Source of the DNA: a virus
Strand: one strand, 5' to 3'
IMG/VR virus record: IMGVR_UViG_3300023180_000059
Coordinates: 1-59,120 of that record
DNA length: 59,120 nt
The notes under the pieces are model-generated. The model was given only the letters and a program-made list of their open reading frames with translations, was not told the origin of the DNA and ran no database searches. Below are positions 27,529-35,941 of the stretch, piece after piece (the first letter of the stretch is position 1; each line of letters opens with the position of its first letter). Position numbers and translations under genes: made by a program.

Positions 27529-27730
27529 GAAATTCTTGGAGAGAAGATTTGATTATCTCCAGTTCAAGCCTGATCCTTTGAGTGGTAGATTGTAGTACCG
27601 ACACTATCTTCTCTTGACTTACAACTGGATTGCCTTGGTAATCAAAGAGCTTTTCATAGAGCGCATCAATTTCTTTGTGAGCATTCTCACAAGCAAGATG
27701 ATAATATTTCCCTAGGTCTTTGTGTTCCAT
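27515..27730 (-). CDS. Small helical protein
   Basis: 71 aa from ATG 27730 (MEHKDLGKYYHLACENAHKE); an upstream in-frame ATG at 27757 would add 9 residues. Nearly all helical and charged, with ENAHKEIDALYEKLF and LQSTTQRIRLELEIIKSS as likely coiled-coil segments. It overlaps the GIY-YIG gene by 14 bp. No family recognised. Confidence 0.5.
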   Translation of the reverse strand: MEHKDLGKYYHLACENAHKEIDALYEKLFDYQGNPVVSQEKIVSVLQSTTQRIRLELEIIKSSLQEFHETS

Positions 27731-27784
27731 GGCAGTTGTTCGATATAATTTAGTCAACTACCATGACAAAAAATATATCACAAA

Positions 27785-28225
27785 CTAGGAGTTATCAACA
27801 ATGTCTTGAACGACTTGGTCTACTTGTGCTTGATTACTAGGGATATAGATAGCGTAGTCACCCATACCATTTTGTTGACAGTAATTAAGGAACATCTTAA
27901 ACCTCAAAGGGAAACTATGTTGACTAGGCACATAACCCTTGGTCTCTATAATAAACCTATGCTTGTCGCTCACAAAGTCGGGAGTGTAGGTGACTGCTCT
28001 GATCACCCTGTTCTCTTTAACACCGAATCCTCTTGAAGACTTCTTACCATACCTCCCCTTGTGTTTGAAGCCGGGAAATATTTCGTAGGTGTCTTCCTCG
28101 TACTTAAAGTCAATACCCGCCTCCTTGAGTTTCTTGTAGCAATACATCTCCAATTTTGATTGGAAGGTAACGCCATCATAGACACTCTTCTTACTATTGA
28201 CCGCTCCTCTTTTCTTCTTTCTCAT
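27785..28225 (-). CDS. PD-(D/E)XK nuclease, resolvase-like (DUF1064/T7 endo I type)
   Basis: 146 aa. It begins with a basic tail, then FQSKLEMYCYKKLKEAGIDF (helix with the first acidic residue), YTPDFVSDKHRFIIETKGYV (PD...ExK catalytic core) and a C-terminal helix/strand. This is the compact layout of DUF1064 and T7 endonuclease I-like enzymes, which cut branched DNA. It overlaps the primase-helicase start by 4 bp. Resolving recombination intermediates before packaging is the likely role. Confidence 0.75.
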   Translation of the reverse strand: MRKKKRGAVNSKKSVYDGVTFQSKLEMYCYKKLKEAGIDFKYEEDTYEIFPGFKHKGRYGKKSSRGFGVKENRVIRAVTYTPDFVSDKHRFIIETKGYVPSQHSFPLRFKMFLNYCQQNGMGDYAIYIPSNQAQVDQVVQDIVDNS

Positions 28226-30075
28226 AAACTAAATCCATCTTCAAGGCTCATCTTGGGGACATCGTATTTCTTGTAGTCCTCTAGGCGTTGTGAGATAGGC
28301 TCGAATAATTTTCTTCTATCTGCACCTTGCACAACATAGAACCCTGTCTTTTGATTGTTGATTTCAAATTCAATAGGAGAAGATAGGGGGGTGGGCTGAC
28401 CCCCCGTCTCCGTCACACGAACCTTACGAACATGTAGTTCCGTAGTTCTTCTAGTGATCGGGTCTTCTGCCTGTACCTTTCTATGTATGGTTAAGAATCC
28501 GCTACATCTATTCACCCACTTACCACCATGCTCACTATCCTCTGCGTAAGGAGCGATAGGTAGACCCATTGCATCCTTTCTTCTTTGCGCCTCCGTAACG
28601 GCATGGGTGTTTAGCCATACGGCGATCTCGTTGTTGTTTGCAAAGTTGAGCAGTTCACTTGCTGCCTCGTAATGATATTCGTGAATGCCTATCTTATTCT
28701 CTGATCCTATTTGAATCTTGAGACTATTATATGGGTCGATGAACAAAGCATCTACCCCACCTTGCTTCATGCACTTCTCCGTGAAGATAAGTATGTCGGT
28801 ATACGAATACATGTCTCGGTTACCATATATAATGAAGTGGTCTTTGACCCATTCGTATGCATGTTTCCTTTGTTGGTATGTCATCTGGGCGATAGGTCTA
28901 TCAACCGCAAACTCCATGAGCTTCATCTTCACGGAAGCCGTAGTGTTCTCGGAACTATACACACACCATTTCCATCCGTGTTGAATAGCACTGTTCACCA
29001 TGAGGAACAAACAAAAGGTTGTCTTTCCTACATTGCTGTGACCATTTAAGATGACAAACTCTTTTTTGTATCTAAAGTATTCATCGAGGTGTGGGTCTCC
29101 TAGTGATAGACCTATCTCAATATTACCCTCGGCGTATGCGTTAATCCATTTGAAGTCATCCGAGTCCGAAGAGATAAAAGAGTAGTCACCATCATCAACA
29201 TCTGACTTACGCTTGGACATTTTCTCAAGTGCAATAACCTCGTTGATAGGTAGACCCTTACCATACTCGATGCCGATGCGGATGGTTTCTCTCGCCGTTT
29301 CTATCGAGTTGATATCTCTCTTGCTAATCTCTCTTTCTAGAACATGTATAGCCTCATCCTCTTCCATCCGACCTGCTGCGATGTAGCCACCACACAATCG
29401 TGAGGCACGGAGCAGTACATTATGCTTCTCACCATCGAGAGCATTTGCAATCATTGTTGCTACGAGGTTGAACTTTACATAGTCCGTTATAGGTTTTCTT
29501 TCAATGGGCTTCTCGTTCTTCTTTTCTTTAAGTGCCTCATCCGTATAAAAACTTCCGAATCTTTTGACATCATCGTTAACGATCAGGTCCGGGTCATAAC
29601 TTTCGTAACACGCTCTTGATTCATTCTTGCCCGTAGGGTCTACCTCCAACCCATAGGTCTTATCGAAATACTTTTCGAGCGCATTGAAATGGTCACGATG
29701 TCTTTCGGGATTTGTGACTGGAACAAGAGCTTTGATTCCGTCTCCACTTGGAGACACCCAACATGCATAGACATGCTGATCGGTGGCTATGACCCCCTTG
29801 TTTTTTTCAATATCAATATGATCGAAGTCTAAACATATAAATCCACTATGCTCGACCAATCCATTGTCCTTGCGTATAGTAAACACACCGCTCCACAATA
29901 CACATGGTAGTTGGTTTTTTAATTCAGACTTCTTCTTACCATCATCCGTCTTGCGAATCTCCTCGATGAGTTCCTTGCTCTTCCCTTGTTGTATTCGCTG
30001 TAGTGCTACGGAAATATCTTTGTGAAATGGCTGATCCTTCTGATATATGTTCTGGTATATTGTTACTTCCTTCAT
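28222..30075 (-). CDS. Primase-helicase (VirE-type N-domain, DnaB-type C-domain)
   Basis: 617 aa. Residues about 1-190 fit the BT4734/VirE N-terminal primase-like region (SGVFTIRKDNGLVEHSGFIC, LDFDHID, WVSPSGDGIKALVPV). Residues about 320-560 are a RecA-fold helicase: Walker A GHSNVGKTTF near 344-352, VYSSENTTASVKMKL, Walker B-like DALFIDPYNSLK and AVWLNTHAVTEAQR, the last two typical of DnaB-family ring helicases. It would unwind DNA and perhaps prime synthesis. Its start overlaps the DUF3310 gene by 134 bp. Confidence 0.85.
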   Translation of the reverse strand: MKEVTIYQNIYQKDQPFHKDISVALQRIQQGKSKELIEEIRKTDDGKKKSELKNQLPCVLWSGVFTIRKDNGLVEHSGFICLDFDHIDIEKNKGVIATDQHVYACWVSPSGDGIKALVPVTNPERHRDHFNALEKYFDKTYGLEVDPTGKNESRACYESYDPDLIVNDDVKRFGSFYTDEALKEKKNEKPIERKPITDYVKFNLVATMIANALDGEKHNVLLRASRLCGGYIAAGRMEEDEAIHVLEREISKRDINSIETARETIRIGIEYGKGLPINEVIALEKMSKRKSDVDDGDYSFISSDSDDFKWINAYAEGNIEIGLSLGDPHLDEYFRYKKEFVILNGHSNVGKTTFCLFLMVNSAIQHGWKWCVYSSENTTASVKMKLMEFAVDRPIAQMTYQQRKHAYEWVKDHFIIYGNRDMYSYTDILIFTEKCMKQGGVDALFIDPYNSLKIQIGSENKIGIHEYHYEAASELLNFANNNEIAVWLNTHAVTEAQRRKDAMGLPIAPYAEDSEHGGKWVNRCSGFLTIHRKVQAEDPITRRTTELHVRKVRVTETGGQPTPLSSPIEFEINNQKTGFYVVQGADRRKLFEPISQRLEDYKKYDVPKMSLEDGFSL

Positions 30076-30337
30076 GGTGTTCTAGATATAGTTGGTGATT
30101 TAATTCTCTTTTTAGATGTACGATTGCCTTGATAATGTCTTGACTCATGGGGTTGCCGGGTTTTTTCCCCGCCCTCATTATATATGTCAAGGCAGTACCT
30201 AGGTTGTAGTTGTCTTGTTGAAAGTCTAGCACCACATCCATCGCTTCTATCTTTTTGTGCTTCCCTATATAATAAGAAGGCACATCCTTTAAATTATAAT
30301 CCACAGTATCCACTATCACATTCATTAAAATCTTCAT
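29942..30337 (-). CDS. DUF3310 family protein
   Basis: 131 aa from ATG 30337 (the frame is open further up, to 30427, over the previous gene's C-terminus). The core, PSYYIGKHKKIEAMDVVLDF followed by QDNYNLGTALTYIMRAGKK and QDIIKAIVHLKREL, is the DUF3310 signature. Phage proteins of this kind are often annotated as nucleotide-kinase-related, without proven activity. The C-terminal 40 residues are low-complexity and overlap the primase gene, so only the first 90 or so residues form the domain. Confidence 0.8.
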   Translation of the reverse strand: MKILMNVIVDTVDYNLKDVPSYYIGKHKKIEAMDVVLDFQQDNYNLGTALTYIMRAGKKPGNPMSQDIIKAIVHLKRELNHQLYLEHHEGSNNIPEHISEGSAISQRYFRSTTANTTREEQGTHRGDSQDG

Positions 30338-31154
30338 CAAACAATTGGAACTGCATCTTAAAAGACTTGATATCTTCGTAACGAGTTCCTTTCTTAAACC
30401 TTGCCTTGTCGTTTTCTTGTCGTGCAAACCAATCGAACTTGTTTGGAGACTTTTCCGACATATGTTTCAAGAGCATCTCGTTCCTATGGAAGCAACCTAC
30501 ACAATTATTTAGATAAGCAAAGCGCACAGGCTTGTCTTTCCAATACGCCTCTATCTGATCCTTATATATGTTGTCATGGATCAGTGGGAAAGAACACACA
30601 CGATAAGGCATCTCCTTGTATCGATTACTTAAACCAGTCTTGCTCTTACCTATGATAAACTTTTCCCATTGGTATCCGTCCTCTTGATATCTATTCATCA
30701 TAGAGTTAGCTCGCTTCACTTCATTGGCTCTAAATCCAATACGCATATCCACGGGCAGTTCCATGTTCTCATAACACCATTGCTTGATTGGGTTTACCTT
30801 GAGCTCCGTAGTACAATAGCGTTGAGTTACATTCGGAAGGTATAAGTATTCTCCTCCAGTCTTCTTGTCGCCACGCACAATCACATCATCAAAGGTTGGT
30901 CCAGTTAGCCAATGAATCTCTTGACCAATGAACTGCTCAAGATCGAGTATGGTGTATATGATTTCATCTTGTTCTAAAGTCCCAATGAATTCTTGTCCTA
31001 GTTTGTCGCTCACTAATTGGCGAACCTTTGGATCGGGGAACATGCATTCCTTATCGCTAGTACGAACAAGAGCAAACACATTGTAATCCGCCGGGTAATG
31101 CACGGCTATATATGATGAGGTCTTACCCCCACTTAATGAGTTCACTGTCTTCAT
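30294..31154 (-). CDS. PAPS reductase-like PP-loop protein
   Basis: 286 aa. The N-terminal PP-loop is NSLSGGKTSSYIAVHYPADY. The middle contains the typical RYCTTELKVNPIKQW element, and a Cys pair NNCVGCFHRNEMLL lies at about 216-229, with more Cys at the C-terminus (ECDSGYCGL). These features match the phage branch of the phosphoadenosine phosphosulfate reductase family. Many such proteins act as ATP pyrophosphatases in nucleic-acid or sulfur chemistry. Being next to a cytosine methyltransferase suggests DNA modification or sulfur supply, but the substrate is unknown. Confidence 0.8.
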   Translation of the reverse strand: MKTVNSLSGGKTSSYIAVHYPADYNVFALVRTSDKECMFPDPKVRQLVSDKLGQEFIGTLEQDEIIYTILDLEQFIGQEIHWLTGPTFDDVIVRGDKKTGGEYLYLPNVTQRYCTTELKVNPIKQWCYENMELPVDMRIGFRANEVKRANSMMNRYQEDGYQWEKFIIGKSKTGLSNRYKEMPYRVCSFPLIHDNIYKDQIEAYWKDKPVRFAYLNNCVGCFHRNEMLLKHMSEKSPNKFDWFARQENDKARFKKGTRYEDIKSFKMQFQLFDEDFNECDSGYCGL

Positions 31155-32206
31155 CGGAATAAAGGTTTTATTTTTTCAGCAATGGCTTGAACGACATCGA
31201 CTGTCACGGCATTACCGCATTGCTTGTATCGTTGGGTCTTGCTAATCTCTTTTACCTCACCATCGAATACTCCATACAAGGTATGATTATCGGGGAAACC
31301 TTGCAACCTTTCACACTCTATCGGTGTAAGCCTACGGATTCTTCCGTACTTAACAAATTGATCAGTGTTACCACCGCTCCCTGTACTTCCGTGAATAGTA
31401 TTCGCTTCATCCTTTAGTGTGCGGTTGACTACCTCGCCATGCTTGTCCCGGCTATAGCCTACTACCTTGGGGTCTTTATAATCACGAGCCATGAGTGTTG
31501 GGCTGATCTCTTTAAAGCCTACTTCTCTAGGGGAGTAATTACTAACCTTTGGCGTTAGCATTTCTACGAGTTGCATTCCCGAGTGGAGGGAGGCTTGACC
31601 TCTTGCTGTAAGCGTTTTGCTAACGGGTCTTCCTGTGCATTCCACCTCTCCATCTTCGCCACTTGACTCGATGAGAGGAAATACTCCTCGCCAATCTCTT
31701 CGGGTTTCTGCAAGATATCCGACAAGGTACACTCTCTCACGATTTTGGGGTAAAAACCACGCAGTGTTGAGCAACTGCCATTCGCAGTCATAACCCCCAA
31801 TGTCGGCAAAGGCTTGGAGGATTCCCGCAAAATCTGCCCCAGCATTTGAGGAGAAAGTTCCTTTAACATTTTCCCAAATAAAAACTCGTGGTCTGCATTG
31901 TTTGATAAGCCGTATTGCTTCAAGGATAAGGCTTGAGCGTTCCCCACCCATCCCTTGTCGCTTCCCAGCAAGGCTAAAGTCTTGACATGGGCTTCCAAAA
32001 GTGATGAGGTCAATTCTTGGAAGGTCTCCTCCGTGAACATCTGTAACTGATCCGACATAAGTTGATGATTTAAATTGGTGTTGGTATACCGCAACGGCAT
32101 ACTTATCTATCTCTGAAAAGTAACTTGTTACTTCGTACCCGGCTTTCTCAAATCCTTTATGGAAGCCACCGATACCACTAAACAAGTCAAGTTGATTTAT
32201 CTTCAT
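31151..32206 (-). CDS. dcm: DNA (cytosine-5) methyltransferase
   Basis: 351 aa from ATG 32206 (MKINQLDLFSGIGGFHKGFE); an in-frame ATG 12 bp upstream is less good. Motif I is LDLFSGIGGFHKGF, motif IV is GSPCQDFSLAGKRQGM (catalytic Cys in PCQ), motif VI is FIWENVKG and motif VIII is QNRERVYLVG. C-terminal motifs IX-X follow (RRLTPIECERLQGFPD, KQCGNAVTVDVV). All are present, so the enzyme looks active. The target recognition region lies around 170-290. Without a paired nuclease it probably protects phage DNA from host restriction. Confidence 0.93.
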   Translation of the reverse strand: MKINQLDLFSGIGGFHKGFEKAGYEVTSYFSEIDKYAVAVYQHQFKSSTYVGSVTDVHGGDLPRIDLITFGSPCQDFSLAGKRQGMGGERSSLILEAIRLIKQCRPRVFIWENVKGTFSSNAGADFAGILQAFADIGGYDCEWQLLNTAWFLPQNRERVYLVGYLAETRRDWRGVFPLIESSGEDGEVECTGRPVSKTLTARGQASLHSGMQLVEMLTPKVSNYSPREVGFKEISPTLMARDYKDPKVVGYSRDKHGEVVNRTLKDEANTIHGSTGSGGNTDQFVKYGRIRRLTPIECERLQGFPDNHTLYGVFDGEVKEISKTQRYKQCGNAVTVDVVQAIAEKIKPLFR

Positions 32207-32537
32207 GAGTAATATCAATCCTCTCTTTGTAAATTAACTTGGATGCAAGGCTTTCAAAGGTGTAGTTAGGAAGATCGTAGAGCTCCCGATATTTAAAGAG
32301 TATAAGGTTGTCACCTCTTTTATTCGGTATCACTATAATGGCGTAGTCAACATCGGACTTTTCCATTGTGAAATTTAATTCCGAATCCCTATGATTTTGA
32401 ACCTCTATCCAAAAACTATTTTTCTTTCCATCCTTGTCCGTATAAAAGAAGGGGGTCGAAAGTTTTTCGACCTTCAACCCCCAACACATAGCAATCACAA
32501 GGAATATCTTTTCCTTAAGATCAGAATGGTAGGTCAT
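32187..32537 (-). CDS. Hypothetical protein with ExK-like core
   Basis: 116 aa from ATG 32537 (MTYHSDLKEKIFLVIAMCWG), which overlaps the previous gene's stop by 17 bp; longer starts would run over that gene. It contains the strand pairs FWIEVQNHRDSELNF and DYAIIVIPNKRGDNLILFKY, which resemble the core of a small PD-(D/E)XK or VRR-type fold, but no clear catalytic set is visible. It is placed between the SSB-like protein and the methyltransferase. Function unknown. Confidence 0.6.
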   Translation of the reverse strand: MTYHSDLKEKIFLVIAMCWGLKVEKLSTPFFYTDKDGKKNSFWIEVQNHRDSELNFTMEKSDVDYAIIVIPNKRGDNLILFKYRELYDLPNYTFESLASKLIYKERIDITHEDKST

Positions 32538-32799
32538 CAGCCACCGCTTCTTTCTTGTTATCGTTAGTGTACTCTTTGGTAGCCTCGCTATGAGGATTGT
32601 ATACACTAGCCATTGGCTTACCCGCACGGCTAAAGAACAGTGTTAGGTAAACATACCCCTTTTCAGTCTTGTACTTTTGCAAGTCTTCAAGGTGTGTTGC
32701 ACTTAAGGAAATACGCCAAGAACGAACCTCTCCGTTCTCGCCACGCTTGGGTTCATCAACGAACCCGATCAAGTCTGAATCATACTTTTTCTCTGACAT
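32521..32799 (-). CDS. Putative ssDNA-binding protein with SSB-like tail
   Basis: 92 aa. The beta-rich body reads SWRISLSATHLEDLQKYKTE, then GYVYLTLFFSRAGKP. A polar linker rich in Asn, Lys and Glu ends in an acidic-hydrophobic tip, DDLPF, like the conserved C-terminus of bacterial SSB (DDDIPF) that recruits partner proteins. It lies within a recombination/replication operon next to the RecE-like exonuclease. The call rests on tail, size and context. Confidence 0.55.
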   Translation of the reverse strand: MSEKKYDSDLIGFVDEPKRGENGEVRSWRISLSATHLEDLQKYKTEKGYVYLTLFFSRAGKPMASVYNPHSEATKEYTNDNKKEAVADDLPF

Positions 32800-32816
32800 G
32801 ACAATATAGATTTAAA

Positions 32817-33584
32817 TTAAACTTCAAATTCTGCGAAGAAAGTTTCGGTCGGCGCATCGCTATCGAGATAACTCATAATGCGGTCAATCGCCATCGTATA
32901 CTTCTTCTTTCCTCTCTCTATTGTTTCAGGCGTAGCCCGAACCAACGCTGGAAGATATGGATAAGTTTTCTCTTGTGCAACCCAAAAGTAATCATTGCCT
33001 GGGAAGACCGAGGTGTAGATATACGCTTGGATATCATAGCCAAAAGAAAAGACATCTCTACCAAAGGATTTCACTGATCTACAACTCTTGCTATCGGTAA
33101 TAAACCCTTCGCCCTTACAGTCTAGGAATCCACGAACAGGTATCTCATCGATAAAAGAATTGAATTCTACTTGGACTTCACCGGTGAGGTACGAGTCTTT
33201 CAACCCCGTCTCATCGAGTCTATTTATCATATCGATAGCCACCTGGAAATCCTCTTCGCTCACAATCTCAAGCCCCCGCTTTTTTGCTTCATCACTCATG
33301 TCTTGTTTCCATTTGCGATACTTTGCCGTAGCTCGTGGGGACTTGCCCCCAATCTCTTGAATGATATCGTAGTCATCAAAAGTAACAAACCGCTCATCGT
33401 ATTTCTCTGGTTCAAACAAAAGACAATCGTACACTGATCCAAAGGACAGTGCTTGAGATTCTTTCTTGAGTTGCCCCGCCATGTACATCTCCCATAGGCG
33501 CATGTCTTGGAGGGCATACTTAATAGAGGAGTAGGAAAGATATTCCTTCCCTACTTTATCTACTAGTTGATTAGCGAACTTCAT
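32817..33584 (-). CDS. RecE-like exonuclease (PD-(D/E)XK, YqaJ/Exo VIII type)
   Basis: 255 aa. The N-terminus reads YLSYSSIKYALQDMRLWEMY. Next comes SFGSVYDCLLFEPEKYDERF, the family's usual early motif. The catalytic core is IPVRGFLDCKGEGFITDSKS (D...DxK) and is followed by FGYDIQAYIYTSVFP. This is the layout of the PD-(D/E)XK exonuclease VIII family that resects double-stranded DNA to give 3-prime ssDNA. Its start abuts the annealing protein stop (one base shared), so the two form a Red/RecET-like pair. Confidence 0.85.
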   Translation of the reverse strand: MKFANQLVDKVGKEYLSYSSIKYALQDMRLWEMYMAGQLKKESQALSFGSVYDCLLFEPEKYDERFVTFDDYDIIQEIGGKSPRATAKYRKWKQDMSDEAKKRGLEIVSEEDFQVAIDMINRLDETGLKDSYLTGEVQVEFNSFIDEIPVRGFLDCKGEGFITDSKSCRSVKSFGRDVFSFGYDIQAYIYTSVFPGNDYFWVAQEKTYPYLPALVRATPETIERGKKKYTMAIDRIMSYLDSDAPTETFFAEFEV

Positions 33585-34114
33585 TACCCTACAAATTTTT
33601 GTAAGGCTTCTTTTTGCTTCTCGGTAAACGAGTCGCCATACTTACCTATGATTCGATCGAAAGCTCCGCTTTTGTCTTTAGACTTTTTGATGTATTCAAC
33701 GGCATCCTTAAACACATTCTTCTTTGATGTCCCGCTCTCACTAGTTGGGGCACTCTCTTGTTTAGCAATAGCCATTGACACCTCATTGCTTGAGGCAATA
33801 GATGACTCAATACCAATGCCTAGGTTAGCCAATGCACGACCCCATGCCGAGGTCTCACAGTTTTCTACATAAGAAGTCTTATTGATATGGCTACTAGTTC
33901 TATCCTCTTGGGCGAATCCAGTAGCAACGACTGATCCTTTGTCGTTCGTGATAACCGCTCTGATCACACAAGAATCATTGTCCAAGTGAATCATTTCGGT
34001 TTCAAGAGACCACCCCTTGTATTCAGGTGCGGTGCGAAAATAAAGGATACGCTGATTTACCTCAACATATTCCTTACCACGGATGTTCGTGGTTTTGAAT
34101 TGGTGTTTTACCAT
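33584..34114 (-). CDS. ssDNA annealing protein (ERF/Rad52-like)
   Basis: 176 aa. The conserved region is VNQRILYFRTAPEYKGWSLE, then CVIRAVITNDKGSVVATGFA and SYVENCETSAWGRALANLGI. The ExCETSAxGRAL motif is typical of Rad52-superfamily annealing proteins (ERF/Sak type) of phages. A flexible linker (ESAPTSESGTSKK) and a short helical C-terminus follow. Coupled with the exonuclease gene, it would drive recombination of phage DNA. Confidence 0.7.
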   Translation of the reverse strand: MVKHQFKTTNIRGKEYVEVNQRILYFRTAPEYKGWSLETEMIHLDNDSCVIRAVITNDKGSVVATGFAQEDRTSSHINKTSYVENCETSAWGRALANLGIGIESSIASSNEVSMAIAKQESAPTSESGTSKKNVFKDAVEYIKKSKDKSGAFDRIIGKYGDSFTEKQKEALQKFVG

Positions 34115-34141
34115 AGTTATTGAATTTAATTATTATGCAAT

Positions 34142-34303
34142 TTACTTTAATCCAGGGTCTTGTGCAAGTCTCTCTAGTTCCCTATAGATAGCCGATAGAC
34201 TGTATACTAAATAGTTTAGTTGCTCATCTCCGGCTCTCACTAATTTATCTTGGAGTTCTCTTTCAACCATCTCAAGATGGATTTTGATCTCATCTATATC
34301 CAT
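34142..34303 (-). CDS. Small helical protein
   Basis: 53 aa (MDIDEIKIHLEMVERELQDK...). It is almost entirely an amphipathic helix pair, ending LERLAQDPGLK. The start lies 2 bp after the stop of the winged-helix gene and the gene fills an otherwise empty gap before the annealing protein. No family recognised. Confidence 0.55.
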   Translation of the reverse strand: MDIDEIKIHLEMVERELQDKLVRAGDEQLNYLVYSLSAIYRELERLAQDPGLK

Positions 34304-34305
34304 GG

Positions 34306-34677
34306 CTACATCTTTATTGTTATGACATCTCCTTCACAAATCTCTCCTAGGAGGACTGCCTCTCTAATTTCATCTAGTTTTTCTATGGTTCTTTGGATAC
34401 GCACGGAATCTCGTTTGCCTCGTATAATTCGTTGGGCTTTCTTTCTATCCGTTATATAGATTTCTCCTAGATCAGTAACCTTATAAACTCCCCTCGACTT
34501 TTTCTCCAACAGTCCATTCTCCACGAGCCTGGAAATATTGGAGGAGTAGTACCCCTTGAGCTTTGTTACATTAGAGCCGTTAACCGCTCTAACATATGAT
34601 TGGATTTGAATTAATTGTTCTGGTTCCTCGTTCTTTACGAATTCTAGAATTTTTTGGGTGAGGTTCTTACTCGCCAT
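34306..34677 (-). CDS. Winged-helix DNA-binding protein
   Basis: 123 aa. A helix-turn-helix-like core (YSSNISRLVENGLLEKKSRG followed by VYKVTDLGEIYI) has the R-G-x-Y-x-V wing typical of MarR/PadR-like winged helices. The C-terminal part (KKAQRIIRGKRDSVRIQRTI) is a basic helix. It could regulate the leftward operon. Overlaps the upstream gene by 11 bp. Confidence 0.65.
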   Translation of the reverse strand: MASKNLTQKILEFVKNEEPEQLIQIQSYVRAVNGSNVTKLKGYYSSNISRLVENGLLEKKSRGVYKVTDLGEIYITDRKKAQRIIRGKRDSVRIQRTIEKLDEIREAVLLGEICEGDVITIKM

Positions 34678-34825
34678 ACACTCTCTCTTTTAAGTTAATT
34701 AATACTTGCTTCACCGCTCTCATCTTATCGATGTAGAGGGTATTCTCTCTCATAGAAAACATGAAACAAGCATCATCCAAATAGGCTAACGCTTGTTCCA
34801 ATTCCTTACGCTCTTGATCAGTCAT
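34667..34825 (-). CDS. Small helical protein
   Basis: 52 aa from ATG 34825 (MTDQERKELEQALAYLDDAC); the ATG at 34849 in the same frame would overlap the previous gene by 23 bp. Helical, with two halves joined by ENTLYIDKMRAV. No family recognised. Confidence 0.5.
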   Translation of the reverse strand: MTDQERKELEQALAYLDDACFMFSMRENTLYIDKMRAVKQVLINLKERVYGE

Positions 34826-34826
34826 A

Positions 34827-35036
34827 CTAGTACTCATCAATTTCGACATCCTCGTCCGTTAACTCAACGAACTCGTTGCCGTATTCCACAATCTCGTACT
34901 CGCCGATGCTCACCATGTCATGGAAGAACTCCTCGGACTCAAAAAGGTCTATGTCAACACGACCTCTTACTCGTACTTTTACTACCGCCTCTACATATGC
35001 GTGAGCGGTTCTTATTTCTCTATACTCTCTACTCAT
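34827..35036 (-). CDS. Small acidic protein
   Basis: 69 aa from ATG 35036 (MSREYREIRTAHAYVEAVVK). A basic first half (VKVRVRGRVDIDLF) is followed by a strongly acidic end (ELTDEDVEIDEY). The mix of strand-like VKVRVRGRVDI and an acidic tail might suit a DNA-mimic or anti-host protein, but there is no direct evidence. It overlaps the Zn-ribbon gene stop by 4 bp. Confidence 0.5.
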   Translation of the reverse strand: MSREYREIRTAHAYVEAVVKVRVRGRVDIDLFESEEFFHDMVSIGEYEIVEYGNEFVELTDEDVEIDEY

Positions 35037-35839
35037 ACTATGTGGTTTAAACATTCTACACAAAATCCAAACTTATCGGTATCGTGGGTATTGACATGAC
35101 CACAGTCCTCACACTCGATATCTTCCGGTCCTTCGGTGTTGGAGATTTCCTCCATGCGCTCCGATGTTAGTTCATCATCGTATCCTATAGGATCAGCATC
35201 ATTGTCTATTTCCTCAAAGGCGTTTCTTACTAGTGAGTAGTTGAAGATATCAAAGATGCTATCGGTCTCTCCATCAAGAACAAACCATCCATCTCCATTA
35301 CGAACTTCCTCATCTAATTCCCAATCGGTGTAGTAAACAAAGTCTATTTCAAACGCTAGTTTTAGCAAGTCTTCATCACTCTCTTTGTTATTCAAGGCTC
35401 TATCTAGACATTGAGTAAATTCCTCAAAATCTTCTTCTATTTGAATTTGGTTAGGCTGGGTAAATTTTTGCGCCCAATGTAATATGGACTCTCTATCCTT
35501 TCTACATTCGGCAAGTGTATCTTTCTCTTCCTTGGTGTAGAAATTACCATCGCCCCACAACCAACCTTCATTCATTGGTTTGCTTGTTGCACTACAAACA
35601 CGAGCTCCGGTGTCTAGGACTTCCTTGATATCGCTTTGAGAAATGGTTAGTTCGAAAGGGTCACTATTTCGGTACACGAGGTCTGGGAATCTCTTGAAGT
35701 GAACTCGGTAGATTGTTTCGTGCCCTAGTCTAGGGTTGTGTCCCAAGATAATCCCGATCCCTTGACCATCTTTCTCGGTGTCCCAAATCTTGAACTTGAC
35801 AACTGTGCCGACTGGTATCGGCTGATTTTCTTTTAACAT
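35033..35839 (-). CDS. Early protein with C-terminal zinc ribbon
   Basis: 268 aa. Residues 8-60 form an SH3/KOW-like beta part (PVGTVVKFKIWDTEKDGQGI). At about 80-110 comes ARVCSATSKPMNEGWLWGDG, a motif (C-S-A-T-x-K-P-M-N-E-G-W) that recurs in Bacteroidota phage proteins. The last 35 residues hold CEDCGHVNTHDTDKFGFCVEC, a two-CxxC zinc ribbon. First gene of a leftward transcription unit with its own promoter; probably an early regulator. Confidence 0.6.
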   Translation of the reverse strand: MLKENQPIPVGTVVKFKIWDTEKDGQGIGIILGHNPRLGHETIYRVHFKRFPDLVYRNSDPFELTISQSDIKEVLDTGARVCSATSKPMNEGWLWGDGNFYTKEEKDTLAECRKDRESILHWAQKFTQPNQIQIEEDFEEFTQCLDRALNNKESDEDLLKLAFEIDFVYYTDWELDEEVRNGDGWFVLDGETDSIFDIFNYSLVRNAFEEIDNDADPIGYDDELTSERMEEISNTEGPEDIECEDCGHVNTHDTDKFGFCVECLNHIV

Positions 35840-35864
35840 GACAAATAAATTTTAGTTAGTGCGA

Positions 35865-35895
35865 TAAATGTAAAGAGGATATTTTTAATGTGCAA
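35865..35895 (-). promoter_or_regulatory. Leftward promoter (TTG / TACATTTA)
   Basis: On the - strand, TTG (35893-35895) and TACATTTA (35865-35872) are 20 bp apart, fitting the Bacteroidota TTG-N19/20-TAnnTTTG arrangement with one mismatch. It precedes the ATG at 35839 by about 25 bp. Confidence 0.45.
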
Positions 35896-35941
35896 CACCT
35901 AGGATAACTTTTTAACCCTCTCTCTCTCACTATATATATGT

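Noticed and set aside
31564-32100. 178-aa frame on the same strand inside the methyltransferase gene
   Set aside because: It lies in another frame of a gene with all methyltransferase motifs and has no recognisable features of its own.
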